A stretch of DNA of 64,000 nt from Doryteuthis pealeii. Its lineage: Eukaryota; Mollusca; Cephalopoda; Myopsida; Loliginidae. Shown here piece after piece: positions 20,845 to 32,080 of the stretch (positions are counted from its first letter, which is position 1; the number at the start of each line of letters is the position of its first letter). Below the pieces are notes generated by a model. It was not told the DNA's origin. It was given only the letters and a program-made list of their open reading frames with translations, and searched no databases. A program made the position numbers and the translations under genes. The DNA lies in NCBI GenBank assembly GCA_023376005.1, contig CM042141.1:94414985-94478984 (forward strand), written 5' to 3'.

Positions 20845-21545
20845 TCTTATTATAATGGAGATTATGTGTCTGTTTATAACTAAAACTATGTCACCACCGA
20901 GGTCACAGATCCCATAGTTATTTACATCACATTCTCCATTTTTTCTTTTTATTCAAATCTCAATTATTAAGAAAATTGTTTTATACTATGAATACCTCAT
21001 GCAATTCTATTTACATATAAAACTAAATAGCAGTTTACAGTGTGAATTGGAAGGTTTATTCGCATATTGATCTTAAAAATTTGATTTTAATAAATATTTG
21101 CTTGATATTATTGATTTCTAATTGTTTGGTTTTATTTTGATAAATATGAGTAAAAGTATCATTGATAAATCTTGAAAAAACTGTAATTTTACTCTTTATT
21201 GTCAAAAGGGGCCGGGTTAGCTCAGTCGGTAGAGCGTTTGGCTAGAAACCACAAGGTTCCTAGTTCGATACCGGTCCCCGCCAACTCAGCGTATGAGTAG
21301 CACAAGGATCTGTGCGGTAAAGTAAGGAGCTGATGGAAGGTGTGGCGCTCCACCTCAGATGCTAAAAAACAATCTCCTTGGTCTAGCGCTATTGAAAAGG
21401 GGATAGACTCCCTCGCTGATTGGTTGATACCGACTTTAGGCCGCCCCGTAGACTTTTACTATTGTCAAATAAATATGTCAATAGTTAGATTACAAAAATT
21501 TAGCAATGAAAGCCAGGAGTGATGAGAAGAGCTAAGGTCCAAGCT
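20845..21545 (+). mobile_element. Helitron family B, interrupted by a SINE
   Basis: 5' end TCTTATTATAATGGAGAT at 20845 after host A. The body at 21000-21190 matches 36780-36990. A complete family A SINE is inserted at 21207-21459. The 3' hairpin/CTAG end is not present; a second 5'-like end starts at 21566. Confidence 0.65.
21207..21459 (+). repeat. Intact tRNA-derived SINE, family A, with target-site duplication
   Basis: A 253-bp element between two perfect TATTGTCAAA copies (21197-21206 and 21460-21469). The tRNA-like head starts GCCGGGTTAGCTCAGTCGGT (A-box) and includes GGTTCCTAGTTCGATACC (B-box). The triplet at the anticodon position reads AGA here and AGG in related copies. The body has GTATGAGTAGCACA and TGTGGCGCTCCACC. 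There is no poly-A; the 3' end is ACTTTAGGCCGCCCCG. The clean duplication shows recent retroposition. Confidence 0.92.
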
Positions 21546-21565
21546 TTTCTATTCTTTATTTCAAA

Positions 21566-22062
21566 TATTATTATAAAAAAGATTATGTGTCTCTATATCT
21601 GTAACCAAAACTATGTCATCACGATGTCATAATTTTATTAAATTACTAAATCATCATTTAATCTTAATTAGCATATTATTTATTAACAATGTCTCTATTA
21701 AAGATAGATTTGCCTCAAAACAGCCCCATTTATTAATGGATTTAAAATCCTGCAATGTGTATTATATATTACTAAGAAATAAAGTAAATGGTGTGGATAA
21801 TTTGCATACTGACTTTAACAAAACCGGGTTTAATAAATAATTATTTGGTGTTATTAATTTATAATATTATTGTTTTATTCTCAAACATATTAAAAGCATG
21901 TATAATTTTACATAGAAATCAATTAAGATAAAAAAGTAATAAGTTTAATCTTTTTATATGTATTCTTATTTAGTTTTGTTTGTCTTTTTAATCTAATATC
22001 TATATCTAATATTTTATAATATTAGAACTTAAATACTTGCACACAGAGGGTATATATTTTTG
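21566..22062 (+). mobile_element. Helitron family B, second piece
   Basis: The body (AAAATCCTGCAATGTGT, AATTTGCATACTGACTTTAA) matches 19030-19840. The 3' end is decayed: ACTTGCACACAGAGGGTA in place of a perfect hairpin, and no CTAG. Confidence 0.6.
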
Positions 22063-22077
22063 ATAATAATGATAATA

Positions 22078-22540
22078 ATAATAATAAGAGGAAGAATCAA
22101 GACTATCCAAACAACAGCACTATTAAGATCGGCTAGAATACTCAGAAGAGTCCTGGAGACCTGAAGAGACTTGCTGTCCCTTTTAACTCAGGTGAAAGAT
22201 CATCAGCTAACATTGTAGTGAAAAACTTGCAAGGTGTGATATGATAATAATAGATAAATAGTTGGATCTAACCAGAGAACTGGAAAAACTGTGGAACATG
22301 AAAGAGACGGTGATACCAATTGTAGTTGGTGCCCTTGAAACTGTCCCTAGGGAATTGGAAAATAGACTGGGAGAATTGGAGATCAGAGGAGGCAGAATCA
22401 ACACCATCCAGACCACAGATCATCTACAATACTTAGGAGAGTCCTGGAGGCCTGAGGAGACTTGCTGTCACTCAGATTTCAGTGAAAAAACACCGGCTAA
22501 AACTGGTGTGAAAAATTCGCAAAAAAAAAAAATTTACTTT
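22078..22540 (+). pseudogene. LINE C-terminal fragment 2, two successive pieces
   Basis: A short piece (22078-22200) with the TIQTT...RILRRVLET block precedes a longer one (22262-22520). The longer one translates as LTRELEKLWNMKETVIPIVV, GALETVPRELENRLGELEI, then NTIQTTDH and GESWRPEETCCHS. Frames shift between and within the pieces. A TAA/TAG-type triplet run (22063-22087) lies before the first piece and the terminal GGTGTGAAAAATTCGC ends the second, as expected for tandem 5'-truncated LINE insertions. Not functional. Confidence 0.6.
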
Positions 22541-22594
22541 GGCAGTAAATAACCCAACAAGGCTTGAGATACTTTAAAACCAGCCAGTCAGTCA

Positions 22595-22880
22595 TAGATA
22601 TATATTTACCAATCCCTCCACACAAGCAGGATGCGACACAAGGGAGTTTAACAGGTTTGAATTCAGAGTTTTCTTTCTCCTATACTGGTTATCTATCCAA
22701 GGTTAAAGAGCTCAGTCTACACTATTATTTACCCATAGCTGGAAGGAGAATAGTTGGATGCATACCTTTCCCAAGGGTATTAGTGCTATGTGAAATGCAA
22801 ACATCCTCGTCCAGGATTTGAACTTGGGTCAATGAGTCCATTTCCTATGACTCTAACCATTACACCATGCACCTCTCTCA
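22595..22880 (-). repeat. tRNA-derived SINE, family B
   Basis: From TATTTACCAATCCCTCC to the minus-strand head GTGCATGGTGTAATGGTTAG near 22870, with B-box complement CAGGATTTGAACTTG at about 22813. Confidence 0.85.
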
Positions 22881-23280
22881 GTCAGCCATATATTTCTGAT
22901 TGAGATTTAAGATTTGCTGATTGTAAGATATTCAGCTGGAGTATAAAAATCATATCCAAGATCGAAATGCCCTCCTCTTAAAATTTTGGCTGAGAAGAAG
23001 ATGTAATTTTCTGTTTCCAGTGAATAATATAATCTTGCCTAAAGCTTTACTTACTTTAATTATTCTGATTAACTTGGTTTACCTTGGGCAAAGTGTTGAT
23101 CATTAATTCTGGGAAAAGAATTGCAAATGCTGTAGAGAAAATTTCATTGTCCTTGGCCTCTTTCGAAAAACTGATATAATTCAGCCATCTTTGTTTTTTT
23201 AATTGAAATCTTATAAAAACAACTGATGCTGGCTTTGTGTTCTTATCTGGAAAGACATACAAGGGTGAATGCATTTTTAG

Positions 23281-23288
23281 TGGCTTAC

Positions 23289-23354
<66 letters not shown>

Positions 23355-23403
23355 GAAGAAGGCAAGAGGAAGAGAGAGAGAGATGTGAAAAGGATATGAA
23401 GTG

Positions 23404-23435
<32 letters not shown>

Positions 23436-24553
23436 GGAGAAGGATAAAAATGGAGTATGAGGTTGTATATCTGTGTGAAAGAGACTGAAAGTCTGTGTGT
23501 GTGAGAAAAAGAGAAAGAGAGAAAAATAGTAATATGTGAGAAAGAAGAAAGTAGTGGAGATAAAGAAAGACAATAAATGAAGAGGGGGTGGTGGATTTAG
23601 AGTAAGAGAGAGAAAAAGAAAGAGAAGGAAGAATAATGTAATGGAAAGAGAGGAAAAGAGTAAGTGAGAGAATTAAAAAGAAATGAGGATGAAGATGGAT
23701 AGAAAAGGCCAAAGAAAGAAAGAAAGAAATGAAAAAGAAGCTAAGAAAGTGTGTAAGGAAGAGAGAAAGAGAGAAGATAATTAAAAAGAAGTGAAGAAGA
23801 AGATGGAGAGAAAAGATCAGAGAGAGAAAGAAAGACAAAAGGAAGATAAGAAAGAGTGAAAGAGGAAAAGATAATAAAAGAGAAGAGAGGAGGAAGAAGG
23901 TGGAGTGAATATGTAGAGGAAAGAAATATAAAAAAAGAACAGTGAGATAATAAAGAGTTTGAGAAAGAGGAAGTGAGGAAGAGAGGAAGACAAAGAAGAG
24001 ACGAAGAAGAAGATATAGAGAAAATAATAGAAAAGAAAAGAAAAAAAAAGGAAAAAAGTAGGTAGAAAAGAGTTTTAGAGAAAGAGAAAGAAAGCGAAGA
24101 GAATTAAAAAAGAAACGAGGAAGAAGATTGAACTAAAATATTCGAGAAAGAAATAGAAAAATAAAAAGAGAGGTAGAAAAGAGTATAAGAGAAAGAGAAA
24201 GAGAAGAAGAGAATTAGAAAGAAGTGAGGAAGAAGATGTAGAGAAAATGTCAGAAGAAAAAAGATAAAGAAAAAAAAAGTATAAGCGAAAGAGGGAGAGA
24301 GAATGAAAAAGGAAAAAAGGAAAAGAGAGATAGCAAAGAGTATAAGAGAAAGAGGAAGAGAAAAGAAAAAGAAGTGAAGAAGAAGAAGAAGAAGTAGAGA
24401 AAATGTCAGAAAAGAAAAAGAAAAGAAAAAAAAAGAAAAGAAAAAAAAAAGAAAAAGAAAAAAAGTAAAAGAAAAAAAAAAGGAAGTTAGGAATGAGTTC
24501 AAGAGGATACAAACGAAATTTGGTTGCTATATTAACATATAAAGAGAGTTAAA

Positions 24554-24626
<73 letters not shown>

Positions 24627-24640
24627 CCTCAGAGCGGAAT
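23281..24640. repeat. 1.3-kb polypurine tract with (GA)n cores
   Basis: The plus strand is almost all A and G for about 1.35 kb, with pure (GA)n at 23290-23351 and 24567-24624 and a short TA run at 23405-23422. The long minus-strand Ser/Phe/Leu-rich ORFs (up to 260 codons) are translations of this tract and have no domain. Long purine/pyrimidine mirror sequence can form triplex (H-DNA); that is inference. Confidence 0.95.
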
Positions 24641-25185
24641 GTGCAGTATAGAATTATCTACGATAGAAGCATTGATTTATTCTTTTTCACAGAGAGACGA
24701 TAACTGTTCATCACCACATGTAGTAAAGGCATTTTCTGCTTAAAGGGCCCTGTCCTGTTTTTAAATGGATTTGGGAAATAAGTTTCTTTCTGGGGAAATG
24801 GACATCACATTCACAGATTAATAAGATTGGTACTTCACCTGTCAGGAAAAATTTTGTAAGAAATTTGCCTGTAGAATAATCGGTTACATTGTTAGCATTT
24901 ATTTGATTATCAACTTCATATATTTAACACAAAGCAGAAATATAAGAGAAGAGAAAAGAAAAAAAAGCATGGGTTCCCGAAATAAGTGAAAACAAGCAAG
25001 GTTATTTGATCAAATGTTGGTTTATATGTACGTGCAGGGACCAGCCTGATAAGAATGGCTATGAAATAAATGATAGTTGGTGTTGTAGTGATTGTCTGCC
25101 CTTGCCGGGATGGACATGAGTGGAAAAGAGTTATCTTCCCTTGCCACCAGGATTTGCCACTAGGTGGTACTACTGCCTGGCTAAT

Positions 25186-25410
25186 GGAGGTGCGTGGTGT
25201 ACTGGTTAGAGTCGTAGGACCCGAGTTCAAATCCTGGATGAAGCTACAGTTCACATAGCGCTAATACCCTTGGGAAAAGGTATGAATCCAACTATTCTCC
25301 CTCTAACTATGGGTAATTAGTAGGGCAGACTGTGCTCTTTAACCTGGGTTAAGCAACCAGTCTACGAAAAGGAAAACTCTGAATTCAAACCTCTTAAATC
25401 TCCACTTGGA
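25186..25410 (+). repeat. tRNA-derived SINE, family B
   Basis: GGAGGTGCGTGGTGTACTGG (A-box), GAGTTCAAATCCTGG (B-box), CACATAGCGCTAATACCC and GCAACCAGTCTACGAAAAGG. The 3' tail is lost after 25410. Confidence 0.85.
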
Positions 25411-25479
25411 GTGGTCACTACTAGAATAGGCTCAATTCTACTTAGTGATCTATTTCAATTTAAAAAAAAAAAATTTTGA

Positions 25480-25790
25480 ATTTTATTTAAACTCAGCCCG
25501 GGAGGTTATCTGCCTCTTTTTGGTCTGGCATCCACAAAGATGCACTAGACAAGTGGTGTCTCTGTCCATTAAGGTGGGGGGCCTTCTCTAACTATAGGTT
25601 TGTACCCATATGAGTACATAGCCCTTTATAGACCCTACCACGTGGGTCATATGCAGTAGGTGATTCTTCTATTCTTTAAGAACTCTGTCCTACTTCCTAA
25701 AGACTTTCGTCCTGCTTGTATCTATGTTGTATATTTCATGTTACATGTGCTCAGACAATAAAGTCTGTATTGTTGTTATATGTACCTCTT
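25480..25790 (+). repeat. Probable retroelement 3' end with poly-A signal
   Basis: GGAGGTTATCTGCCTCTTTT, TGCACTAGACAAGTGGTG, CTGTCCATTAAGG and GTCAT..GCAGTAGGTGA, then AATAAA at 25757-25762 and a TTGTTAT-type end. It is more GC-rich than its surroundings. It looks like the 3' untranslated end of an interspersed element; family not identified. Confidence 0.4.
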
Positions 25791-25894
25791 TGTTTGGATT
25801 TTATTACATATATGTTCACCTACGTTAGAGACTTCTCTGAAACCTTCTAACGTATTATAAGAATAAGTTTTGGCTACAAAATCTAAAACCACAT

Positions 25895-25960
25895 TTATTG
25901 CGACAATTGACCTTGTGTCACATCCTACTTGTGCAGAGGGGTTGGTAAATATATATATAT
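25895..25960 (+). repeat. Family B SINE tail plus (TA)n
   Basis: AATTGACCTTGTGTCACATC, GGGGTTGGTAAATATATATA. The SINE 3' end grades into a TA run. Confidence 0.75.
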
Positions 25961-26295
25961 AAAACACAAATTAGAACCCTAATGATAACTAACCATTACA
26001 CATTCTCTCACACACATACTCTCCCGCTCTCTTCTTGGGGTGGGGTGTTCATCTTCAGCTGTGCTTCTTATCTCCAGATGGCATACAGCAAAAGAAAAAA
26101 ACCCAGACAAACCTGGACTTGGTGACATTGGTGGCAGAGATCTATTTTTGATCTTGCTTATGCATACACACATGAGCCTCCATATTGCGTATGTGGAAAT
26201 TGTCATTTTTGGGCTGATTCAATTAGTTATACCACTTGAGGGTCAATTGATATTATTAGATTCATTTGTAAATAAATGCACTTATTTGACCAACT

Positions 26296-26398
26296 AGAAT
26301 TGGCTGGTCAGATGTGGCTGGTCAGACGTGGCTGGTCAGATTTGGCCGGTCAGATGAGGCTGGTCAGATTTAGCTGGCCAGATTTGGCTGGCTCACCT
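26296..26398 (+). repeat. 15-bp minisatellite (~7 units)
   Basis: Units of GGCTGGTCAGATTTG with variants (GACGTGG, GATGAGG, TTTAGCTGGCCAG). Not coding. Confidence 0.95.
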
Positions 26399-26399
26399 G

Positions 26400-26960
26400 G
26401 AAAGAGTTAATAGGTTTTTTTAATAAATCAAACAGAAAGAACACGGAAACTTTTACCACTAATGCAGCATACTTATTAATAACTTACATTCAGTTATATT
26501 CTACCCACACAACTGTTTCCTTTTTGAGACAAAAAAAAGATAAATCAAATTAAAAAAAGGTATTACTTTAACCCAATATAAATAAAACACAAAATAGAAC
26601 CCTAATGATAACCAGCCATTACTCATTCTCTATCTCTCTGCATTCATTTTCATGAAGAAATTTGTTGCCTTATGGCTAAATTGGTTTCCCTTTAATCTGT
26701 GTAAATCTTCTTGTAAATTTTATGCAAATTAAATTACTTTATTGACCAATGGTATCTCTTTATCTTTTCTTGAAACTGTAGTCATTCATATAAGATTATA
26801 TAATACATGGTGTGGCAGATATACCTCCCATATCTGTCATTTGTGTGGTGCAAGTGAATATAGGCAAATGACAATGGTAGCTCCATCTAGCTAATATCTT
26901 ATCATTTTTCCTTTTTAGATCTGATCATTTACGATCATGGTTTGGACTGGTGCACACTGT
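26400..26960. other. Spacer, no gene seen
   Basis: AT-rich; no supported feature apart from a repeat of AAAACACAA(A)TAGAACCCTAATGATAAC found also at 25960-25990. Confidence 0.5.
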
Positions 26961-27008
26961 GTGTTTGCTGTTGAAATGTTTTTAAGATTGGCGAATCTCT
27001 AATTGATA

Positions 27009-27150
27009 CACTAAGAGCTTTTTGTGCTCATTTCATGTTATGTCTGAATGATGTTGTTCCAGATAGAATTTTCAACCAGGAATTTTCTATCCAGAACAGC
27101 ATCATTCTGATGTAACATAAAATGAGCATGAAAAGTTCTTTGTGTAATAT
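27009..27150. repeat. Foldback with ~52-bp arms
   Basis: Arms 27009-27060 (AAGAGC...GTGCTCATTTCATGTTATG) and 27096-27150 are reverse complements around a second small palindrome (GATAGAATTTTCAACC / GGAATTTTCTATCC). Confidence 0.8.
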
Positions 27151-27391
27151 TTACAGATTCATCAAACTTAAAAAAAAGCTATTCAGTTATAAACATGGAT
27201 GAAAGAAAATGTTCAACTAAGTCCAACCAACAAGAATTGTGATTCAATTGCTTCTCCACACAAGCAATATGTGACACAAAATCTTTTTAATATGGGGGGG
27301 TGTCCCTGTGCCTTTCAGCATTCACAGACAGTCCTCATTGGTTTCAAAGTGCCGTGAGGTTGAGGTAAACCAACTCACAAACTCACAAAAG

Positions 27392-27660
27392 AGTACATAT
27401 TTACCAACCCCTCTGCACGAGCAGGATGTGACACAAGGTCAATTTCTTTGGCGGAGCTTAACAGATTTAAATTCAGAGTTTTCCTTCTCCTAGACTGGTT
27501 GCCTAAGTCTGCCCTGAAATTTATCCATAGCTGGAGGGAGAGCAGGTGGATGCATACCTTTCCCAAGAGTATTAGCACTATGTGAAATGTAGACAGCTTT
27601 GTCTAGGATTTGAACTTGGGTCTACAATCCATTTCCTATGACTATAACCCTTAGACTCAC
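27392..27660 (-). repeat. tRNA-derived SINE, family B
   Basis: ATATTTACCAACCCCTCTGC at the 3' end, TTCCTTCTCCTAGACTGG, CCCAAGAGTATTAGCAC and GGATTTGAACTTGGGTC. The A-box end is degraded. Confidence 0.85.
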
Positions 27661-27924
27661 ATAAGAGTAAGTTGTCTCTGGAAATCAACCAACTAGAATT
27701 TTTATAAATTATTGGATTTTGTCATAATTTTGGTAAATCATCAAAACCTTTGAAGAAAATTTTAGAGACATTTATTTGTCTTTGATGTGGCTGGCACAAA
27801 CATATCTAGCTATTAAAATTGTTACTTGGAAGTGGTATTTTAGAAAGAGAGTTTTTTTCATATACCCACGACCTGGTAGTGGGACTGTTATGATTTTTGT
27901 GGCCATTTTTAGGCTTCAAGTGAG

Positions 27925-28075
27925 AGCACTTTACAGTGTTGTATATGATCCTTTGGTTGTTCCTTTGTGTCCCTTAATGTTGGGTATGATCCTTTGGTTG
28001 TTCTTTGGTGTTGGGTAAAATCCTTGCGTTGAGCAAAGTTTCTCATTGCCGGTTCATTCGTCAATGTTGAATAAC
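27925..28075. repeat. Short tandem duplication
   Basis: TATGATCCTTTGGTTGTTC is repeated at 27945 and 27986, with a further partial unit ending TTGGGTAAAATCC. Confidence 0.75.
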
Positions 28076-28247
28076 GTGCAAATGAATGGCTTTCCATATC
28101 GGCAATTAAATAGTTAACTTACCACGTATTTGAGCTGTTGATTAGCTGAGTTTAATCCACGTGACCACACCGAGTCTATAAGTTTAAGTGGTGGATTCCA
28201 GCACACCTTCATTGGCATTTCAGTCTCAGAAGACTATAATAAAGTTT

Positions 28248-28850
28248 TTATGTGCTCCTGAAGTTACAGCGCCTCCTGTGACTGTGAAATCCAATGTTTG
28301 AAAAACATTCTCGACCACAGATTTCGCATTTGAATGCTGTCCCTGAAGATGTTGATGTGTTGATGCTTTGTTGCTGCTGCTTTCTTCTAGATCTCTTAGC
28401 TTCATGGTGTTGTGTCAGGGTGACTTCTGACATGAACAGTCCACTACGAAGATTCTGCCACCACCGAGGGCGGTCCTGAGCCAAATTTTCCCAGCTGGAA
28501 GGGGCAATACCAAAGCACCTGAGATCATTCTTGCAGACATCCTTAAATCACAGCTGGGGGCGACCAATCTGTCTTTTCCCAGATGTAAACTGTGCATAAA
28601 GTATATCTTTCGGGATTCATCCATCATCCATCAGACGTACATGACTCAGCCATCGGAGACGACGTTGCCTCAGTAGAGAACACAAGATGAGGAGTTGAGC
28701 TCTCTCTAGAACTGTTGTGTTAGTGATCCTGTCCCTCCAGGTGATGTGACCAGCACACCTTATATCACAAAATAATCCACACTCCACCTGTAGTGGTCTC
28801 CATGAAGCTTTAATTTCGAGAGATGTTGATGAGGGATGGGCTAAAAAGCA
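28248..28850 (-). pseudogene. LINE polyprotein C-terminus with terminal zinc finger
   Basis: Minus-strand translation, in order with one or two frameshifts: CAGHITWRDRITNTTVLERA, then LLRQRRLRWLSHVRLMDD, KRQIGRPQLRFKDVCKNDL, WENLAQDRPRWWQNLRSG, a Lys/Arg/Gln-rich segment, and FKCEICGRECFSNIGFHSHR with RRC. LRWLGHV-x-RMxD, GKRxxGRP, WE-x-AQDRxxW and a closing C-x2-C-x12-H-x3-5-C/H finger are typical of the end of a common animal LINE ORF2 downstream of the reverse transcriptase. The frameshift falls just after LMDD (about 28625). Apurinic endonuclease and RT domains are absent, so it is a 5'-truncated dead copy. Confidence is high that this is retrotransposon-derived, lower for the clade. Confidence 0.82.
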
Positions 28851-28942
28851 AACTAGGGAATATTCACTTTTTTGCCAAAATTAAAATTTGTCTAGTTATA
28901 TGCGTTACAGACTGCAGATTATGGTTTTATAAGTAAAAGTGA

Positions 28943-29177
28943 AGTCATCGGGGTGGCCTAAAGTCGGTATCAGCCAATCAGCGAGGGAGTCTATCCTCTT
29001 TTCACTAGTGCTAGACCAAGGAGATTGTTTTTGCATCTTAGGTGGAGTACCACACCTACCATCAGCTCCTTACTTTACCACACAGATCCCTGTGCTACTC
29101 ATACGCTGAGTTAGTGAGGGCCGGTATCGAACTAGGAACCTTGTGGTTTCTAGCCAAACGCTCTACCAACTGAGCTT
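28943..29177 (-). repeat. tRNA-derived SINE, family A (near full length)
   Basis: It starts GTCATCGGGGTGGCCTAAAG. The head near 29160 reads CTCAGTTGGTAGAGCGTTTG on the minus strand, with B-box GGTTCCTAGTTCGATACC. Confidence 0.9.
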
Positions 29178-29199
29178 TATTATTCACATAATGCAGCCA

Positions 29200-29685
29200 T
29201 GAAATTGAAATTAAACAAAAATTTGCATAAGTCACAAATTGACAAGAGATGAGAAATTTACATTTAAATGAGAAATACAATTCATAACAAGACAAAAAAC
29301 AAATTTCAAATAAAAAGGTTCTAGCATAAAGTCAACAGGAAACATTTACGCATCATAAGAATTACAAAATTCTAACATATAAAACATTTACTTATCTTTA
29401 ACTTACAAAAAATAATAAGCATACATTTAAGAAAGGTACTTAAACTTATTTGCCTTAAATACACAAACTATATGTGAGACTTGGTAAGAAATAATTTAAA
29501 CTTCAAAGATATTCATAATTTACAAGAAAATAACTTGTTTAAACTCAAAATAAATACAGTTTCAAGAAGAATGAAAATGTAGTTTAATTTGTTTGCACTT
29601 TATCAGGTTGCATTCAAATATCTATGTCATAGTATGTTACTAAGAATGCGGTTTCCAAATGACCACCCCAAATTTATCATTTCAA
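29200..29685. other. AT-rich spacer, no gene seen
   Basis: No coding, SINE or inverted-repeat signal. Confidence 0.5.
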
Positions 29686-29689
29686 TCTA

Positions 29690-29765
29690 GACCAGGTGTC
29701 ACCAAACTAGGGCCTGCGGGCTGGATCCGGAGGCATTTTATCAGGCCCGCTGACTGTACTTGAAT
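29690..29765. mobile_element. hAT-like MITE end
   Basis: CCAGGTGTCACCAAACTAGG, GCCTGCGGGCTGGATCCGG and AGGCCCGC resemble the CAGGGGTC-CCAAACT-GGCCCGCGGGCC ends of widespread hAT non-autonomous elements. The opposite end was not found. Confidence 0.5.
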
Positions 29766-30044
29766 TGTTTTACATCTTTTTCTCACAGCTTTCATTCTGG
29801 CTAGCAAGTATTGAACACAATAATAATGTGACCTGTGCTCATTATTTTTTCAATTATCCGATCCACTGTGAAAAAAGTTTAGTGATTCTTGACATAGACG
29901 ATAAGGGATGCGACCGGCAATTAACAAAGGCCTTTTACGATTTTCCCAAAATCACTTTACCCAAGGCCAAATTCTTACACTGAATTTGAGCCTTGATTTA
30001 AAAAAAAAATCTAATCTAGCCTTTTTAAGTCTGACAAGAAATAC

Positions 30045-30120
30045 CTGATAACAATGAAGATGAGAACAATAGTCCGAATAATCCAAATAATCCAAATAAT
30101 ACTAATTATCAAGCCTCATC
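30045..30120 (+). repeat. Penelope-like terminal segment fragment
   Basis: ATAACAATGAAGATGAGAAC, AATAGTCCGAATAATCC and AATACTAATTATCAAGCCTC match 43093-43165 (-) and 43552-43605 (+). Confidence 0.6.
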
Positions 30121-30514
30121 TCAAAATTTCCGAGAAATCCTCATGGTTTATTGGTTAGTAAGCTAGTCTCATGTTTTTATGTATATTAGATATATAAAAA
30201 ATCATCAGGGTAACATTAAGGAACAATGCTATGAATTCTAATTCATATACTTATACTTACGAGTTCAAACTGGGCCATAATGACTTGGAATCAAAAGGTG
30301 AAGGTACAGATCATAGTACAGTAACCAGATGGTTCGAGAAATTTTGCTCACATCACAAAGAACCTTGACGATCAGCAAGGTTAGGATGGCCTAAAACTGT
30401 GGATTCTGAAACTGGGCTCAAGTAGCATTTGGAGAGTATCAGGTGAGCTTGGCATCTCACAGTTCACTATAGTTCATCACCTTCACGACCTCAGCAAAAA
30501 GAATCTGGAGCTGC

Positions 30515-30605
30515 TATATGAAATGCAAACAGGCCTGTTCAGGACTTGAACTTGAGTCACCGAGTCCATTTCCTTCAACGATAACTATTACATCATGTGC
30601 CTCCA
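30515..30605 (-). repeat. Family B SINE head
   Basis: TATGAAATGCAAACAGGCC, CAGGACTTGAACTTGAGTC and ATTACATCATGTGCCTCC. Only the tRNA-like half remains. Confidence 0.75.
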
Positions 30606-30609
30606 CTAA

Positions 30610-31330
30610 TAAAATGCTAACAAAAAGTCTATAGAAGGGAAACTAAGATAAAGATAACTGATTTGAATCCCAAGAATTCCAAGAAGAACAAGATTTTCGG
30701 AAACTTTGAGTTGACTCAATCAAAACAAGACAACCTAACTTGATCATTGTTGGCAATAAGAAGATTTACAAACAAAATAGATGGAACTATTTTGGTTAAT
30801 CCTAAAAGAAAAAAAGAAAAATTCTAGAAAATGATGGTATCTCCATATATCCAAAATAGTCAAAACATGGTAAATAATCCGTAAATCAGATAAGAGAAGA
30901 TCAAAATTTGAACGGAAGCGAAAGATCGGGACAATCCAAAACAACTGCATTACGGAATAAAGCTGGAAAAAAAAATTCTTTTTTATTTAGGTTTTCAGGA
31001 AAATGTTGTAATTCTTATGGGAATTTCTGTCATCTGGATCTTCTTCTGGTGTCAGTTCCAAATTTAGAAGACGGAAAAAGAGGAGGATAAACAATGTCGG
31101 TAGAAAAAGATTTTGATATTGAATACTTTCAATGCGAGGTCATCAATGTATGACCATTCTTGGGGAAAGAAGAGAGATTTCAAGGATTTAAAAAGTTTCG
31201 TACTTTATTCCAGTCCTTCCAACTTTAAGCGAATTAAAGCCAAAATGAGAAACAAGAAAGTCAGCATGGAAAAACACAAGACATGATTCATCAGAATAAA
31301 TTAATTGCCAAAAAGGAAAATGAAAGCTAT
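30610..31330. other. Spacer, no gene seen
   Basis: Short ORFs (60-68 codons) without domain, repeat or splice support. Confidence 0.45.
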
Positions 31331-31353
31331 ACATAAAAAGAAAAAGTGTATCA

Positions 31354-31833
<480 letters not shown>

Positions 31834-31863
31834 ATAAAATAACAAAAAAGATTTAGGTTGAAA

Positions 31864-31924
31864 GCATAATAGACTATTTCAGTGAACCAAGAGGAATTAT
31901 CTATTGGTTATCATCATCAGATGC
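31864..31924 (-). ncRNA. Hammerhead-ribozyme-like motif next to (TA)n
   Basis: Minus strand: stem I GCAT (rc 31921-31924) with ATGC (rc 31864-31867); CTGATGA (rc 31914-31920); a long stem II with AACCAA/TTGGTT and an internal loop; GAAA (rc 31877-31880); stem III TAG-T-CTA (rc 31870-31876); then U-U. Core bases, stem I and stem III all fit, but stem II next to the core is poorly paired, so it is probably decayed. It is flanked by the 475-bp (TA)n array and, downstream, (AC)n. Confidence 0.45.
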
Positions 31925-32001
31925 ATCTGATATTTTTTTATTTTTTCCTAATATGATTTTTTCCCGAATATAATGTTGCTCTGTGACTCTGACAATAAGA
32001 G

Positions 32002-32003
<2 letters not shown>

Positions 32004-32070
<67 letters not shown>
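32004..32070. repeat. (AC)n microsatellite (~33 units)
   Basis: Uninterrupted AC run. Confidence 0.97.
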
Positions 32071-32077
<7 letters not shown>

Positions 32078-32080
32078 TAT

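Noticed and set aside
21207..21300. Possible functional tRNA genes at the SINE heads
   Set aside because: A- and B-boxes are present, but the acceptor stem does not close as in a mature tRNA and each head is fused to the same conserved SINE body in many copies.
23056..24512. 260-, 145- and 132-codon Ser/Phe/Leu-rich ORFs on the minus strand
   Set aside because: Translation of a polypurine tract; overlapping frames are equally open.
26296..26398. CRISPR-like array of short regular repeats
   Set aside because: Units are contiguous 15-mers with no unique spacers, in animal DNA: a minisatellite.
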